DNA of 64,000 bases from Brevibacterium casei CIP 102111 (GTDB lineage: Bacteria > Actinomycetota > Actinomycetes > Actinomycetales > Brevibacteriaceae). The notes beneath the pieces are model-generated. The model ran no database searches. It had not been told where the DNA came from and was given only the letters and a program-made list of their open reading frames with translations. The stretch lies in NCBI RefSeq assembly GCF_900169275.1, contig NZ_FXZC01000004.1:186001-250000 (forward strand), written 5' to 3'. The translations under genes and the position numbers were made by a program. This document shows positions 8,367 to 16,853 of this stretch, piece by piece. Numbering within the stretch: position 1 is the first letter of the stretch; every line of letters begins with the position of its first letter.

Positions 8367-9458
8367 ATGAGCAATGCTGAGACCCTTCCCGACCAGATGG
8401 TGTGCCGATCCGGTGGTCTGCCGGGCCCCGAATGCGACCAGCGCGGTCGGGCCCCCGTCGAGATCATCACCGCCCGCGACGTGCCGCTGGGCGGACCGCG
8501 GGCGATGACCGTCCACAGGACTCTGCCGCAGCGCCAGCGCTCCCTCATCGGACCGTGGTGCTTCGTCGACCACTACGGCCCCGATGACGTCTCCGGCTCC
8601 GGCGGCATGGATGTCGCCCCGCACCCGCACACGGGACTGCAGACGGTGAGCTGGCTCTTCGACGGTGCCATCCAGCACATCGACTCCGGCGGCAACGCCG
8701 GCCTCGTCCTCCCCGGCGAGGTCAACCTCATGACCGCAGGTCGCGGGATCTGCCACTCCGAGGTCTCGACCGACGACACCACGACCCTGCACGGAGTCCA
8801 GCTGTGGCTGGCCCTGCCCGAAATCTCCCGACACCAGCCTGAACGCGAATTCGAGCACTATGCGCCGCAGGCGCAGAGCTTCGACGGAGGCGAGTTCCTC
8901 GTCTTCCTCGGCGACCTGTGGGGACAGTCCTCACCCGTGACGACGCATACTCCGCTGCTCGGAGCCGAGTTCCGACTCGACCCGGGTGCGAGCATCGACC
9001 TGCCCGTCAACCCCGACTTCGAACACGGTGTGCTCGTCGACGCCGGCGAGGTCGCCGTCGAGAACGTGCCGGTGCCGCGGGCCGGGATCGGCTACACGGG
9101 GACCGGGCTGACGGAGATGCGGATCGCCAACCTCGGCGAGGATCCGGCACGGATCGTCCTCCTCGGCGGGGAGCCCTTCACCGAGGAGATCGTCATGTGG
9201 TGGAACTTCGTCGGACGCTCCCATGAGGAGATCGTCGAGTACCGGCGCGAATGGGAGTCCGGCAGTGACAGGTTCGGCGTCGTCGAGGGCTACGTCGGAC
9301 AGGGCGGCCCCGGCCGGAACGCCGAGGGGCTCGGGCGGCTGCCCGCGCCGACTCTGCCCGACGTGGAGATCCGGGCGCGGAGGAATCCGCCACCGCACGT
9401 CCAAGGCGGACCCGAGGAGGGCTCCACGACCGACACCGAAGCGTCGACCACCGCGTAG
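8367..9458 (+). CDS. Pirin family protein (bicupin)
   Basis: A 363-residue pirin, a two-domain cupin; characterised members are quercetin dioxygenases or regulators. The N-terminal cupin has the metal site in VAPHPHTGLQTVSWLFDG together with the downstream TAGRGICHSEVS, giving the usual three His and one Glu. The C-terminal cupin covers roughly 190-290 and lacks an obvious second metal site, as in most pirins. A GAGAGAGG sequence precedes the ATG. It reads into the GNAT-like gene after a 69-bp gap, so the two could be co-transcribed. The substrate is unknown. Confidence 0.9.
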   Translation: MSNAETLPDQMVCRSGGLPGPECDQRGRAPVEIITARDVPLGGPRAMTVHRTLPQRQRSLIGPWCFVDHYGPDDVSGSGGMDVAPHPHTGLQTVSWLFDGAIQHIDSGGNAGLVLPGEVNLMTAGRGICHSEVSTDDTTTLHGVQLWLALPEISRHQPEREFEHYAPQAQSFDGGEFLVFLGDLWGQSSPVTTHTPLLGAEFRLDPGASIDLPVNPDFEHGVLVDAGEVAVENVPVPRAGIGYTGTGLTEMRIANLGEDPARIVLLGGEPFTEEIVMWWNFVGRSHEEIVEYRREWESGSDRFGVVEGYVGQGGPGRNAEGLGRLPAPTLPDVEIRARRNPPPHVQGGPEEGSTTDTEASTTA

Positions 9459-9527
9459 TATGACCCCACCTGCAGCATGGCTGCACCGAGAGATCCCCAC
9501 CAGAGCAGAGAAGAAGGAGCACCAGCG

Positions 9528-9902
9528 ATGAACGAGAACCTCACGGACTCCAAGGGCGAAGCTGTCACCGTCGAACTCGACGAGCCTGGCCTCGCCTACG
9601 TCATCAAGGTCGCCGACGGTGAGGTCGCCGGTCGCGCCCATTACCTCGTCGGTGAGAACGACGACAACGAACGGATCTTCTACCACACCGTCGTCGACGA
9701 GAAGTTCGGCGGCCGGGGGCTGTCGAAGGTCCTCGTCTCCGAAGCGCTCGCCGATGCGCGGGAGAAGGGCGAGACCGTCGTGGCGATCTGCCCGCTCTTC
9801 GTCAAGAGGCTGCGGGAGTCCGGCGACGACTACATCGCCGAGGGCGGGAAGTTCCGCAACCCCACTTCGGAGGACTTCGTCTACGTCGAACAGAACGCGT
9901 GA
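9528..9902 (+). CDS. GNAT-like N-acetyltransferase (YjdJ/Gcn5-related short form)
   Basis: A 124-residue protein resembling the small N-acetyltransferases often named YidJ/YjdJ: a short beta-rich start, IFYHTVVDEKFGGRGLSKVLV with the Arg-x-x-Gly-x-Gly/Ser type acetyl-CoA loop, a helix, and CPLFVKRL near the end. The start ATG at 9528 was picked because AAGGAG lies 12 bases before it. It follows the pirin gene and precedes an AhpD-like gene, and all three may be one unit. The acceptor substrate cannot be read from the sequence. Confidence 0.8.
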   Translation: MNENLTDSKGEAVTVELDEPGLAYVIKVADGEVAGRAHYLVGENDDNERIFYHTVVDEKFGGRGLSKVLVSEALADAREKGETVVAICPLFVKRLRESGDDYIAEGGKFRNPTSEDFVYVEQNA

Positions 9903-9945
9903 GTCCGGGTCGGACCCGAGGGAGTCGGACCCGGGAGAGCAGAGC

Positions 9946-10428
9946 ATGAACGCGAACAGGCCCTTCATCGACAAGTCGCATCCCGAGGTCTACAAGGCCG
10001 CCGTCAGTGCCGCGAGCGCGACTCGCAAGGCGGCCGTGGCCGCCGGCATCGACGTCGGCCTCATCGAGCTCATCAACACCCGCGTCTCGCAGATCAACGG
10101 CTGCCATACGTGCCTGAGCATCCATGTGCCTGCGGCACGGAAGGCAGGGGTCGAGCAGCTCAAGCTCGACGTGCTCGCCGCGTGGCGGGAGTCGCACATC
10201 TTCGATGACCGGGAGCGCGCGGCGCTGCTCATCGCCGAATCGCTGACGAACCTCGACGTGCCCGTCGATCGTGATGAGATCGCCGCCGAGGCGGCCAGGC
10301 ACCTCTCGACGGAGCAGATCGCGGCCGTCGAATGGATCGCGACGATGATCAACGCGTTCAACCGCATCTCGATCGCGAGCAACCACCCGACGGTGGGAGC
10401 GAAGAAGGCCGCCGAGCTCGCGGAGTGA
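9946..10428 (+). CDS. AhpD-like carboxymuconolactone decarboxylase family protein
   Basis: A 160-residue all-helical protein with the AhpD redox motif INGCHTCLSIHVPAARKAG: the CxxC pair and the conserved His eight residues on. Such proteins are alkylhydroperoxidase-like thiol enzymes. The second half (RERAALLIAESLTNL ... AAVEWIATMINAFNRISIASNHP) matches the usual fold core. It begins 43 bp after the GNAT-like gene on the same strand, suggesting a small stress or redox unit with the pirin. The ATG at 9946 follows GGGAGAGCAGAGC; the longer open frame upstream is a shadow of the previous gene. Confidence 0.9.
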   Translation: MNANRPFIDKSHPEVYKAAVSAASATRKAAVAAGIDVGLIELINTRVSQINGCHTCLSIHVPAARKAGVEQLKLDVLAAWRESHIFDDRERAALLIAESLTNLDVPVDRDEIAAEAARHLSTEQIAAVEWIATMINAFNRISIASNHPTVGAKKAAELAE

Positions 10429-10470
10429 GGGTGCGCGTTGCCGCGGGCGGCGAAGCGGATGCCGGCGGCG

Positions 10471-10510
10471 GTGCGGGTCCGGCGGTGCTGGTGCGGGTCC
10501 GGCGGTGCTG
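10471..10510. repeat. Two perfect 20-bp tandem repeats
   Basis: The unit GTGCGGGTCCGGCGGTGCTG occurs twice back to back in the spacer between the convergent ahpD-like and arr genes. It appears to be a simple tandem duplication. Confidence 0.8.
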
Positions 10511-10530
10511 GTTCCGACTCCGGCGGGGTC

Positions 10531-10938
10531 TCAGTTGATGATTTCTGTGCCCTCGTCGCGGATCGCTGCGATCCGCTCCCGCCACATCCGCAGGTCCGCG
10601 GGGCTCAGCCGCTTCCAGTCGGTGACTTCGCGGATGATGCGCAGCGGTGAGGTGCTCCGGTAGGAGCGGGCGGGGTTGCCGGGGAACTTCTTGTCGGTGA
10701 CGTTCGGGTCGTTCTCGAACGGACCGGTGGGCTCGACCTCGTAGACGTGGGGTGCGCCCTCGAGCGCGGCGATCTCGGCGGCGAGGCCGGCACCGTCGGG
10801 CAGGGCGGTGAAGTAGATGTGGTTCATGATGATCTCGGGCCGGTAGTTCGACGCGAACCCGGGTCGCAACAGGTCTCCGGGTGTGAGGGCGGCCTTCGTG
10901 CCGTGGAAGAACGGTCCCTCGTCGAGTGGCGTGGCCAT
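10531..10938 (-). CDS. arr: NAD(+)-rifampin ADP-ribosyltransferase
   Basis: A 135-residue enzyme that inactivates rifamycins by ADP-ribosylation. It matches the Arr family throughout: GPFFHGTKAALTPGDLL, IIMNHIYFTALPDGAG, VYEVEPTGPFENDPNVTDKK and FPGNPARSYRS are the diagnostic blocks, and the length is normal. Arr is common on the chromosomes of environmental actinobacteria, so this is likely intrinsic resistance; no mobile element is visible near it. It is divergent from the Nramp-like gene, with only about 60 bp between the two starts. Confidence 0.95.
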   Translation of the reverse strand: MATPLDEGPFFHGTKAALTPGDLLRPGFASNYRPEIIMNHIYFTALPDGAGLAAEIAALEGAPHVYEVEPTGPFENDPNVTDKKFPGNPARSYRSTSPLRIIREVTDWKRLSPADLRMWRERIAAIRDEGTEIIN

Positions 10939-10997
10939 GCCACCAATATACTGACCTGACGATCCGCCCGTTCACGCGAAGGAGCCTGGACCCACTC

Positions 10998-12308
10998 ATG
11001 ACCTCGGAGACGACACACCAGCGGTCAGGACCGACCACCTCGGCGCCGGGGACCTTCTCCGGACGGCTGAGGCTCATCGGTCCGGGCATCGTCCTCGCGC
11101 TTGCGAGCGTCGGGGCCTCGGACATGATCACGACGATGAACTCGGGGGCCGAGTACGGTCTCGCGCTCATCTGGGTGTTCACGGTCGGGATCCTGCTCAA
11201 GTTCGTCCTCTCGGATGCGGTCTCGCGGCTGCAGATGAGCGGGGATCGGTCGCTGCTCTCCCACCTCACGCGATTCGGGGGTCGGCTGTTCCCGGCGCTC
11301 CTCCTCGTCGCCGAACTCCTGGTCGGGCTGTTCTTCGGGGCCGGGGTCGTCGCGGTGACGGCGAACATCCTCCAGGCGATCTTCCCCGTCCTCCCGTTCT
11401 GGCCGACGGCGGTCGTCGTGCTGCTCTCGGCGGCGATCCTCGTCGGGATCGGACGCTACGGGATCGTCGAGAAGGCGATGATGGGCTTCGGCATCATCAT
11501 GTTCGTCGGGATCATCGCGCTCGCGATCTCCGCGTTCCAGGGTCAGGAGGCGCAGGACGTCGCCGCGGCGACGATCGTCCCGGTGTTCCCGCAGGGGTCG
11601 ATGATCACGGTGATGTCGCTCATCGGCGGGGTCGGGGGAGCGACGGGGATCCTCGCGTACTCGTTCTGGATCCGTGAGAAGTCGTGGCGCAGTGCCGACT
11701 GGAAGCCCGTCGTCAGGCTCGATCTACTCATCAGCTACGGGCTCGTGTTCGTCTTCGCGGTGGCGATGAGCGCGGTGGGCGGGTTCATCCTCTACGGGCA
11801 GGGCTTCACGATCGCCGACAACGATGCGCTCTTCGCGATCGCGAACAGCCTCGTGGCCTCGATCGGTGAGGTCGGGCGTCTGATCTTCCTTTTGTCGTTC
11901 CTCGCAGTCGTCTACACGAGTGTGCTCGGCGGTTTCTCCGGGATCGCCTACGTCACTGCCGACGCGATCCGGGTGCTGCGCCGCTACCCGCATCAGGACG
12001 AGGAGCGGTTCGAGATGTCAGCGAAGTCCGTTGAGTTCCGCGTGGTCCTCGTCTACCTCAGCGTCGCGGCCCTGGTGATCATGGGGTTGGGCAAGCCGGT
12101 CACCCTCGTCCTCGTCTACGCCGCGATCAGCGCGTTCATCCTCCCCGTGCTCGCGCTCGCCCTCCTCGTCATCCTCAACCGCTCATCGGTGCCCGAGTCG
12201 CTGCGCAACAGCTGGTGGTCGAATGTGCTGCTGGCCGTGTGCCTGGGCCTCTTCGGGTTCCTCGCGGTGCTCCAGGTCATCGAGTCCGTGTCGGGGCTCG
12301 TGGGGTAG
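10998..12308 (+). CDS. Nramp-related membrane transporter
   Basis: A 436-residue protein with about eleven hydrophobic segments and the Nramp-like opening GPGIVLALASVGASDMITTMNSGAEYG. The canonical manganese/iron DPGN motif in helix 1 is replaced by ASDM, and the helix 6 MPH motif is absent (GGATGILAYSFWIREK instead), so the metal-binding residues of true MntH/Nramp proteins are missing. It is better called an Nramp-related transporter; the substrate may not be Mn2+. The ATG at 10998 leaves a short cytoplasmic tail; the open frame continues upstream through the arr promoter region without plausible protein. Confidence 0.8.
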   Translation: MTSETTHQRSGPTTSAPGTFSGRLRLIGPGIVLALASVGASDMITTMNSGAEYGLALIWVFTVGILLKFVLSDAVSRLQMSGDRSLLSHLTRFGGRLFPALLLVAELLVGLFFGAGVVAVTANILQAIFPVLPFWPTAVVVLLSAAILVGIGRYGIVEKAMMGFGIIMFVGIIALAISAFQGQEAQDVAAATIVPVFPQGSMITVMSLIGGVGGATGILAYSFWIREKSWRSADWKPVVRLDLLISYGLVFVFAVAMSAVGGFILYGQGFTIADNDALFAIANSLVASIGEVGRLIFLLSFLAVVYTSVLGGFSGIAYVTADAIRVLRRYPHQDEERFEMSAKSVEFRVVLVYLSVAALVIMGLGKPVTLVLVYAAISAFILPVLALALLVILNRSSVPESLRNSWWSNVLLAVCLGLFGFLAVLQVIESVSGLVG

Positions 12309-12359
12309 GGAGTGCGGGGCTCTAGGGCCTCGGTGCCACGGTGCGTCGGTGCGTCGGGG

Positions 12360-12373
12360 CCACGGTGCCGTGG
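12360..12373. terminator. Short palindrome between convergent genes
   Basis: CCACGG-TG-CCGTGG sits directly before the stop of the leftward gene and 52 bp after the Nramp-like stop, where a bidirectional terminator is expected. No T tract follows. Confidence 0.35.
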
Positions 12374-13474
12374 TCAGGCTTTGCGTCCGACGACGATGGT
12401 CTGCGGGGAGATGTCGTCCGCGTCCCAGTAGAAGAGCACACGTTGGCGGCCGATCCGATAGGTGTCGAAGATCGTGTTCTGCCTGGTCGGCGTCGTTCCC
12501 TCGGGTTCGCCGAGGTGGTCGAGCACGGTTTCCCGGGTGAAGGGGTCGACGCCTGTGATGAGCTCCCCGATCCGCCGGTAGACGGCTGTGGCGTCGCCGG
12601 TGGGGTTGCGGAAGTTGAACTGGATGAACTTCACCTTGGCGTTGGGCGGGAGGACGACGTTGACGGCGCTCAGCTGTGAGCCGTCGATCCTGTTCCTGTC
12701 GTAGTCGCGCCAGCCGTCATCGCGCTCATGGACTTCGATCGGTCAGTCGACGAACCGGAGGACGGCGAGGACCTTCTCGTCATCGATGGGCTTTCCCACT
12801 GCGGCCACCGCTCGCGTGAGGTCGCCGGTGATCTTGCGCTTGTTCTGGGTGTTCATCGTCGGCGGCGCCGAGGCGGGGGCAGACGCAGCCTCGAGCACAG
12901 CGGTGATGCGCGCCGCCTCTTTCGCACCTGACGCCTTGAGAGCGGAGAACTCCGAGACGGCCTCTGCACGCGCAGCCTCGTCGGCTTGGTCCTGGTTCCG
13001 GGTGAACCGGGCGGCCTCAGGGGAGTCGCCGGCCGGGGTGAGGCGTGCGTGGGTGATGCGATGGTCGTTGAGGAGGGCCAGTGCCCGTTCGCTGACGAGG
13101 AGGTCGGAACCCTGGCGGGCGAAGTCGGTGGTTTCCTGTTCTTCTGTGGTCGTGCTCGGCTCGGGGTCGGGGATGAGGCGTTCCCAGCGGTCGGGGAAAT
13201 CGGCGCTGCTCTCTGAGACGAACTCGGATGACTTCGTGATGACGGGGTCGGCACGGAGCTCGAATCCGGTGAGGCCGGAGGCGCGCAGAGCGTCGGCGAG
13301 CGTACCCAAGACAACGAAGTCAGGGTTGACGCTGACGAGGTCGTCACCGAGCCAGCCGGCGAACTCGCACCTCAGGGGATCGGTCTGGGTGCTCGCCCCG
13401 CCGGAGTCTACAGTCCATTGGGCACCCGGGCCGACAGCGCCGGTGGCCTCAGGAGACAGGGTGTGGCGGGTCAT
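12374..13474 (-). pseudogene. Unknown gene interrupted by an in-frame TGA
   Basis: Read leftward, one frame runs from the ATG at 13474 for 243 codons to a TGA at 12745-12743, then continues in the same frame for another 122 codons to 12374. The part after the stop is protein-like from its first codons (IEVHERDDGWRDYDRNRID, then VNVVLPPNAKVKFIQFNF) but has no ATG, GTG or TTG until the internal GTG at 12634. This suggests one gene of about 366 codons with a nonsense change (TGG to TGA would fit), or read-through. The ends look like FVD-stop-PIEV. I recognise no family; the C-terminal part has the feel of a small beta-rich immunity-like domain. It borders the lower-GC island. Confidence 0.45.
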
Positions 13475-13573
13475 CGGTGGCTCCTAGGGTCGTCACGGTC
13501 GATGACCTTAGTATGGCGTGGATTCAAAGGTGCCTACGCTGACTACTGAGAACGACTGTTTAAGCCAACGATA

Positions 13574-14485
13574 TTAGGCGCTCCTGAACTCGGCGAACTT
13601 GTGTTCGAGAAGTTCCGGGAGCGGACGATCGCGCCTGTTGCGGGGGATGCACATAAGGTCGTGGCCATGTAGATCTTGCAAGCCGTGTCGGAGCATCGGT
13701 CCATCGACTTCTCGGAGGATGTCACTCCGGATTTCAATCACGTAGTCGGGTCTGACTCCAAGGAAGTTGCTATCGAATGCCGCATGATGAATTTTGCACA
13801 TTGCGAGACCATTGACCACAGAAGCGATACCCTTCTCCTCCCGGTCAGCAACGATGTGCGCTGCATCAAGAAGTGAAGGATGTGCTAGCGAACAAACGGC
13901 GCATCGGTTCTCGTAAGCCGCTAACACGCTAGCGCGAAAGGCCGGCTGGTGAACTCGTGCTTTCGTCTGCCGTATGACATAGCGCTTGAGTGCTCCCTCG
14001 ACCGTTGACGACTCGAGCGCTCGGATGGAATCAAAGTCATCGACCGGGGCCAGATAGAAGCATTTCGCTTTTCGATCTTCGTCTACGACGAGCATGGGCG
14101 CGATCGGAAGATAAAGTGGAGGTTTTCCACCCATGCCGAGAAACCAAATGACTGGCTGTCCCAGTTCCATGGCAGTGCGCACGCCCACATTCTCAGGATG
14201 GTACGGGTCGTCGCCCCGCCACATGTATGTGGGGATGCCGTCATCAGAAAAGTCGTCGTCGTAAGGCGGCTTCTCGCCCTCTCGGGTGAACTTAGTTGTA
14301 ACGGCCAACGCCCCTTGAAAACCCTTGGGCTTCCAAATTCCCTGGTAAGGGGCTTGCAGGCGAAATTGTTCGCCGTGGAATGTGAAGTCGAGGATTTATT
14401 CTCGTGTTAGAGGCGCGCGTCCACCATCTGAACGGGCTTGCAGCCATTCAATGGCCGCCATCCGTAGACCGGGCGGCTCTGTCAT
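13574..14485 (-). pseudogene. HNH endonuclease broken by an in-frame TAA near its N terminus
   Basis: The full frame starts at an ATG (14485-14483) that overlaps the NUDIX stop as ATGA, runs 29 codons (ending APLTRE), hits TAA at 14398-14396, then continues in frame through LDFTFHGEQFRLQAP and GIWKPKGF to a complete C-terminal HNH domain: CAVC, LLDAAHIVADREEKG, NGLAMCKIHHAAFD. The blocks before and after the stop both match a family of about 300-residue HNH nucleases with an N-terminal WL..., f.G..v.L..pqGI.KP region, and YDDDF, DPYHPENVGVR. Translation from the TTG at 14308 could make a 244-residue truncated protein that keeps the nuclease domain. Codon use is clearly less GC-rich than in flanking genes. 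Confidence 0.7.
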
Positions 14486-14916
14486 GAGTTTGCCCTATCG
14501 AATCGAGAACCGGTTGTAAGTGAACCGAGGGCCTGCAGTTCTTTAATTGCGTCCTTGTCGGCATTCGCCCAATCGAGGCTGGAGAGTTCATCGACGGAAC
14601 ACCAACGTAGGGAATCATGGTCTGAACTAGCCACGGGGAGACGCGTGGCGCGAACCCAGTAACAGGCGAGCTCAATCGATTGGTCTGAACCATTACTTGT
14701 CGAGCGGGATACTAGGTCCCCGACCACCACATTGTTGAGACCTAGTTCCTCTGAAAGTTCTCGGGCGAGCGCCACTTGGTCGGTTTCGCCAGCTTCAACT
14801 TTTCCGCCGGGAAACTCCCATTTACCGCCGGCGGCTTTATCTTGGTTCCTGCGGCAGGCGAGAACTCGGTCCCCATGACTGATCACGGCGGCTACTACTC
14901 GCAACGCGTTGGGCAT
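14482..14916 (-). CDS. NUDIX hydrolase, MutT-like
   Basis: A 144-residue Nudix hydrolase with a perfect Nudix box at residues 38-60 (G-x5-E-x7-RELSEELGL). The surrounding KWEFPGGKVEAGE and the start LRVVAAVISHGDRVLACRR resemble MutT-type 8-oxo-dGTP or other nucleotide diphosphatases. It is translationally coupled by an ATGA overlap to the interrupted HNH endonuclease gene. A TAGGCT box six bases before the ATG and the lack of a ribosome-binding site suggest a leaderless transcript. In this lower-GC island a defence-linked role is possible, but the sequence alone only supports nucleotide-diphosphate hydrolysis. Confidence 0.88.
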   Translation of the reverse strand: MPNALRVVAAVISHGDRVLACRRNQDKAAGGKWEFPGGKVEAGETDQVALARELSEELGLNNVVVGDLVSRSTSNGSDQSIELACYWVRATRLPVASSDHDSLRWCSVDELSSLDWANADKDAIKELQALGSLTTGSRFDRANS

Positions 14917-15144
14917 AGCCTCAGCCTACGTGACGAAACAGCAAGATGTATGGTCTGGGTTTGAAGTTGGTGAATCTTTCTCAAGCACCAAGGCGGACGA
15001 GCCGCAGTCCACCGGCAGGATAAGGTGCAATGAAGATTCAGCTAGGGGACAAAGCATCTTCAAAGTCGGTAAGTTCAAACGGATAAAGATCTTTCGGCGC
15101 GCCACAGTTGCAAGCCCGGCGAATGCTTGGATGGTACTGTGAGC

Positions 15145-15723
15145 ATGGTGCGGGATACAGATGTACGGCGGGGTCTCAGGGTCGCCATCGAGTCAAGGAT
15201 TGGCGACGGTAGGCACCTCCTTGTGCCAGAGGTAGACATTCGATGGACCGTTCCGGCTCGAGCAGACGCACTTCTAATAGGAGAGCGCATCTGTGGGTTC
15301 GAGATCAAGTCCGATGTGGACTCGCTCGCGAGACTTCCGCGGCAGGTTGAAGCCTATGGGCAAGTTGTCGAGCGTGCCTACCTTGTAGTGGGCGAGCGGC
15401 ACTTGCTCAAAGCTTCGGAGATAGTACCTCCTTGGTGGCATATTTGGTCGGCGTCTTGGAGGGGAGAAGATGTCCAGGTCCGAGAGACTCGCCGTGGGCG
15501 TCTCAACCCAGCAGTCAATCCTGTGGCAGTCACCTCATTTCTTTCACGCGCTCAACTGACGTCTCGTTTGTCCCAGTTGGGTGAAACAGGGCTCTCATCA
15601 AAAACTGTTGATGAGCTGCGGCTGTTACTTGTGGGGCGACTAGGCAAAAGGCGCACAATCAGTTTCGCTAGGGAGGGCATGCTCGATCGGGTTGACTGGC
15701 AAAGGCGCTCAATCGTAAATTGA
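15145..15723 (+). CDS. sce7726-family protein, PD-(D/E)xK nuclease-like
   Basis: About 192 residues matching the sce7726 family: MVRDTDVRRGLRVAI at the start, ARADALLIGERICGFEIKSD, then LARLPRQVEAYGQVVERAYLVVGERH and PPWW. Asp41, Glu53 and Lys55 form the D...ExK pattern of PD-(D/E)xK nucleases, with a Gln in the following helix. Members often sit beside beta-family (sce7725-like) proteins, and here the beta-family gene is convergent 41 bp away. I chose the ATG at 15145 because the family starts M-x-RDxD; an ATG at 15127 is also possible. Neither has a strong ribosome-binding site. Lower GC than the chromosome backbone suggests transfer. Function is unproven; phage defence is the likely context. 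Confidence 0.72.
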   Translation: MVRDTDVRRGLRVAIESRIGDGRHLLVPEVDIRWTVPARADALLIGERICGFEIKSDVDSLARLPRQVEAYGQVVERAYLVVGERHLLKASEIVPPWWHIWSASWRGEDVQVRETRRGRLNPAVNPVAVTSFLSRAQLTSRLSQLGETGLSSKTVDELRLLLVGRLGKRRTISFAREGMLDRVDWQRRSIVN

Positions 15724-15764
15724 CTGGTATGTATTGCCATTACTTTGCAATTTGGTGCGGTCGG

Positions 15765-16853
15765 TTAGGGTGTGCCAGATGGAGGCGGGGGTGGTGGGGC
15801 TTGAAGTTGGTTAGCGACTAGCGCGAAGTGATGGATCGCGGCATATTGTCTCCAAATGCCCGGTTGGCCAGTGGACTTGTGGCCGTTTGCTATGTCATCA
15901 AAGTAATCGTCAGCAAGGCTGTACCCTTTACCTAAGTAGTGGGTGCTCCCAATTAGATCAGTGCAACAGTCGGAGAATGCTGCACTAATTCCACCGCCTG
16001 TTGATGGCTTAGGCTTGCGGTGGACGTGCAATATTTCCCCATTTGAATAACGAAGGTGGCCATACTGGGGCGTTGCCCGCACGGGATCCGATGGTGGATA
16101 TAGGCAATAGTCGCCGTACGACACGTCTTGGTCGGCTGCGATTAGCCTTAGCCAAAGCCACCACTCCCTTCGCGTGGTATGCCAGTAGCCATCTCGAACG
16201 AAACCCTTGCTGTTGGGCGTCCCTGCACTAATCAATTCACCGTGCAAACCGCCCAGAGCGGAAATCAAGGTGGAAGTGTGTGCGGTAAGTGAGTCGAGGC
16301 TAATAGCGCTCGCTTCTAGATTGTCACCCCAATCCATCACGACGTCTATGCTGGAAGTCGGCAACCCGACATCGGAGGCTGCGTTCGAGATGACCCCTGC
16401 AAGCGATGGTAGATCAGAGTGCGGCAATTTGACGCGCATTGCTGCGCGTCCGGCCGCTTGGGCAAGGGGGGCCGCTGCTCTCCATGAGGGTGACGGATCG
16501 GATTCGGCGATAGCAGGAATTATTTGAGCGCTATTCGAGGGCGATAGGCTTGTGATACTCGAAATTAGATTCCACCATTGTGCCCCGTCGGTTGGGTTGG
16601 AGACGCGGGACACGTCTAAATACAGACTCCCGTCCCATAGTCGCGCAATATCGTCCATAAAGTATGAAGCGTCGGTGACCGTCGATTTGCTCCGTTTCGA
16701 TAATCCGGTGGCGGGATCAATAGTTCCGGGGGTGGCATTCTGGAGTTCGAAGTATGGTGTTACTGATAAGCTGGCCGGGCGGTTTCTGAGTGCCGTTATT
16801 TCGGCTTCGCGTGCTTTCAGTATGGGAACATAATGCTTGCTTGCGGCTCTCAT
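15765..16853 (-). CDS. Beta family protein (T4 beta-protein-like)
   Basis: A 362-residue protein that begins HYVPILKAREAEITALRN, the opening of the beta-family (sce7725-like) proteins, followed by VTPYFELQN, IARLWDGSLYLDVSRV and alternating beta/alpha segments as in that family. It ends in a run of prolines (residues 353-358). GGAG lies 7 bases before the ATG. It converges on the sce7726-family gene with a 41-bp gap, the partner usually seen beside it. Base composition is clearly AT-richer than neighbours. The biochemical role is unknown; beta proteins are found in prophage and defence islands. Confidence 0.68.
   Translation of the reverse strand: MRAASKHYVPILKAREAEITALRNRPASLSVTPYFELQNATPGTIDPATGLSKRSKSTVTDASYFMDDIARLWDGSLYLDVSRVSNPTDGAQWWNLISSITSLSPSNSAQIIPAIAESDPSPSWRAAAPLAQAAGRAAMRVKLPHSDLPSLAGVISNAASDVGLPTSSIDVVMDWGDNLEASAISLDSLTAHTSTLISALGGLHGELISAGTPNSKGFVRDGYWHTTRREWWLWLRLIAADQDVSYGDYCLYPPSDPVRATPQYGHLRYSNGEILHVHRKPKPSTGGGISAAFSDCCTDLIGSTHYLGKGYSLADDYFDDIANGHKSTGQPGIWRQYAAIHHFALVANQLQAPPPPPPSGTP

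Noticed and set aside
12743-12745. TGA read as selenocysteine
   Set aside because: The surrounding protein has no redox or selenoprotein pattern and I see no convincing downstream selenocysteine-insertion hairpin; a nonsense change is simpler.
14909-15142. 77-codon open frame between NUDIX and the sce7726-like gene
   Set aside because: It starts in the NUDIX promoter, has no ribosome-binding site and no recognisable motif; probably chance in AT-richer DNA.
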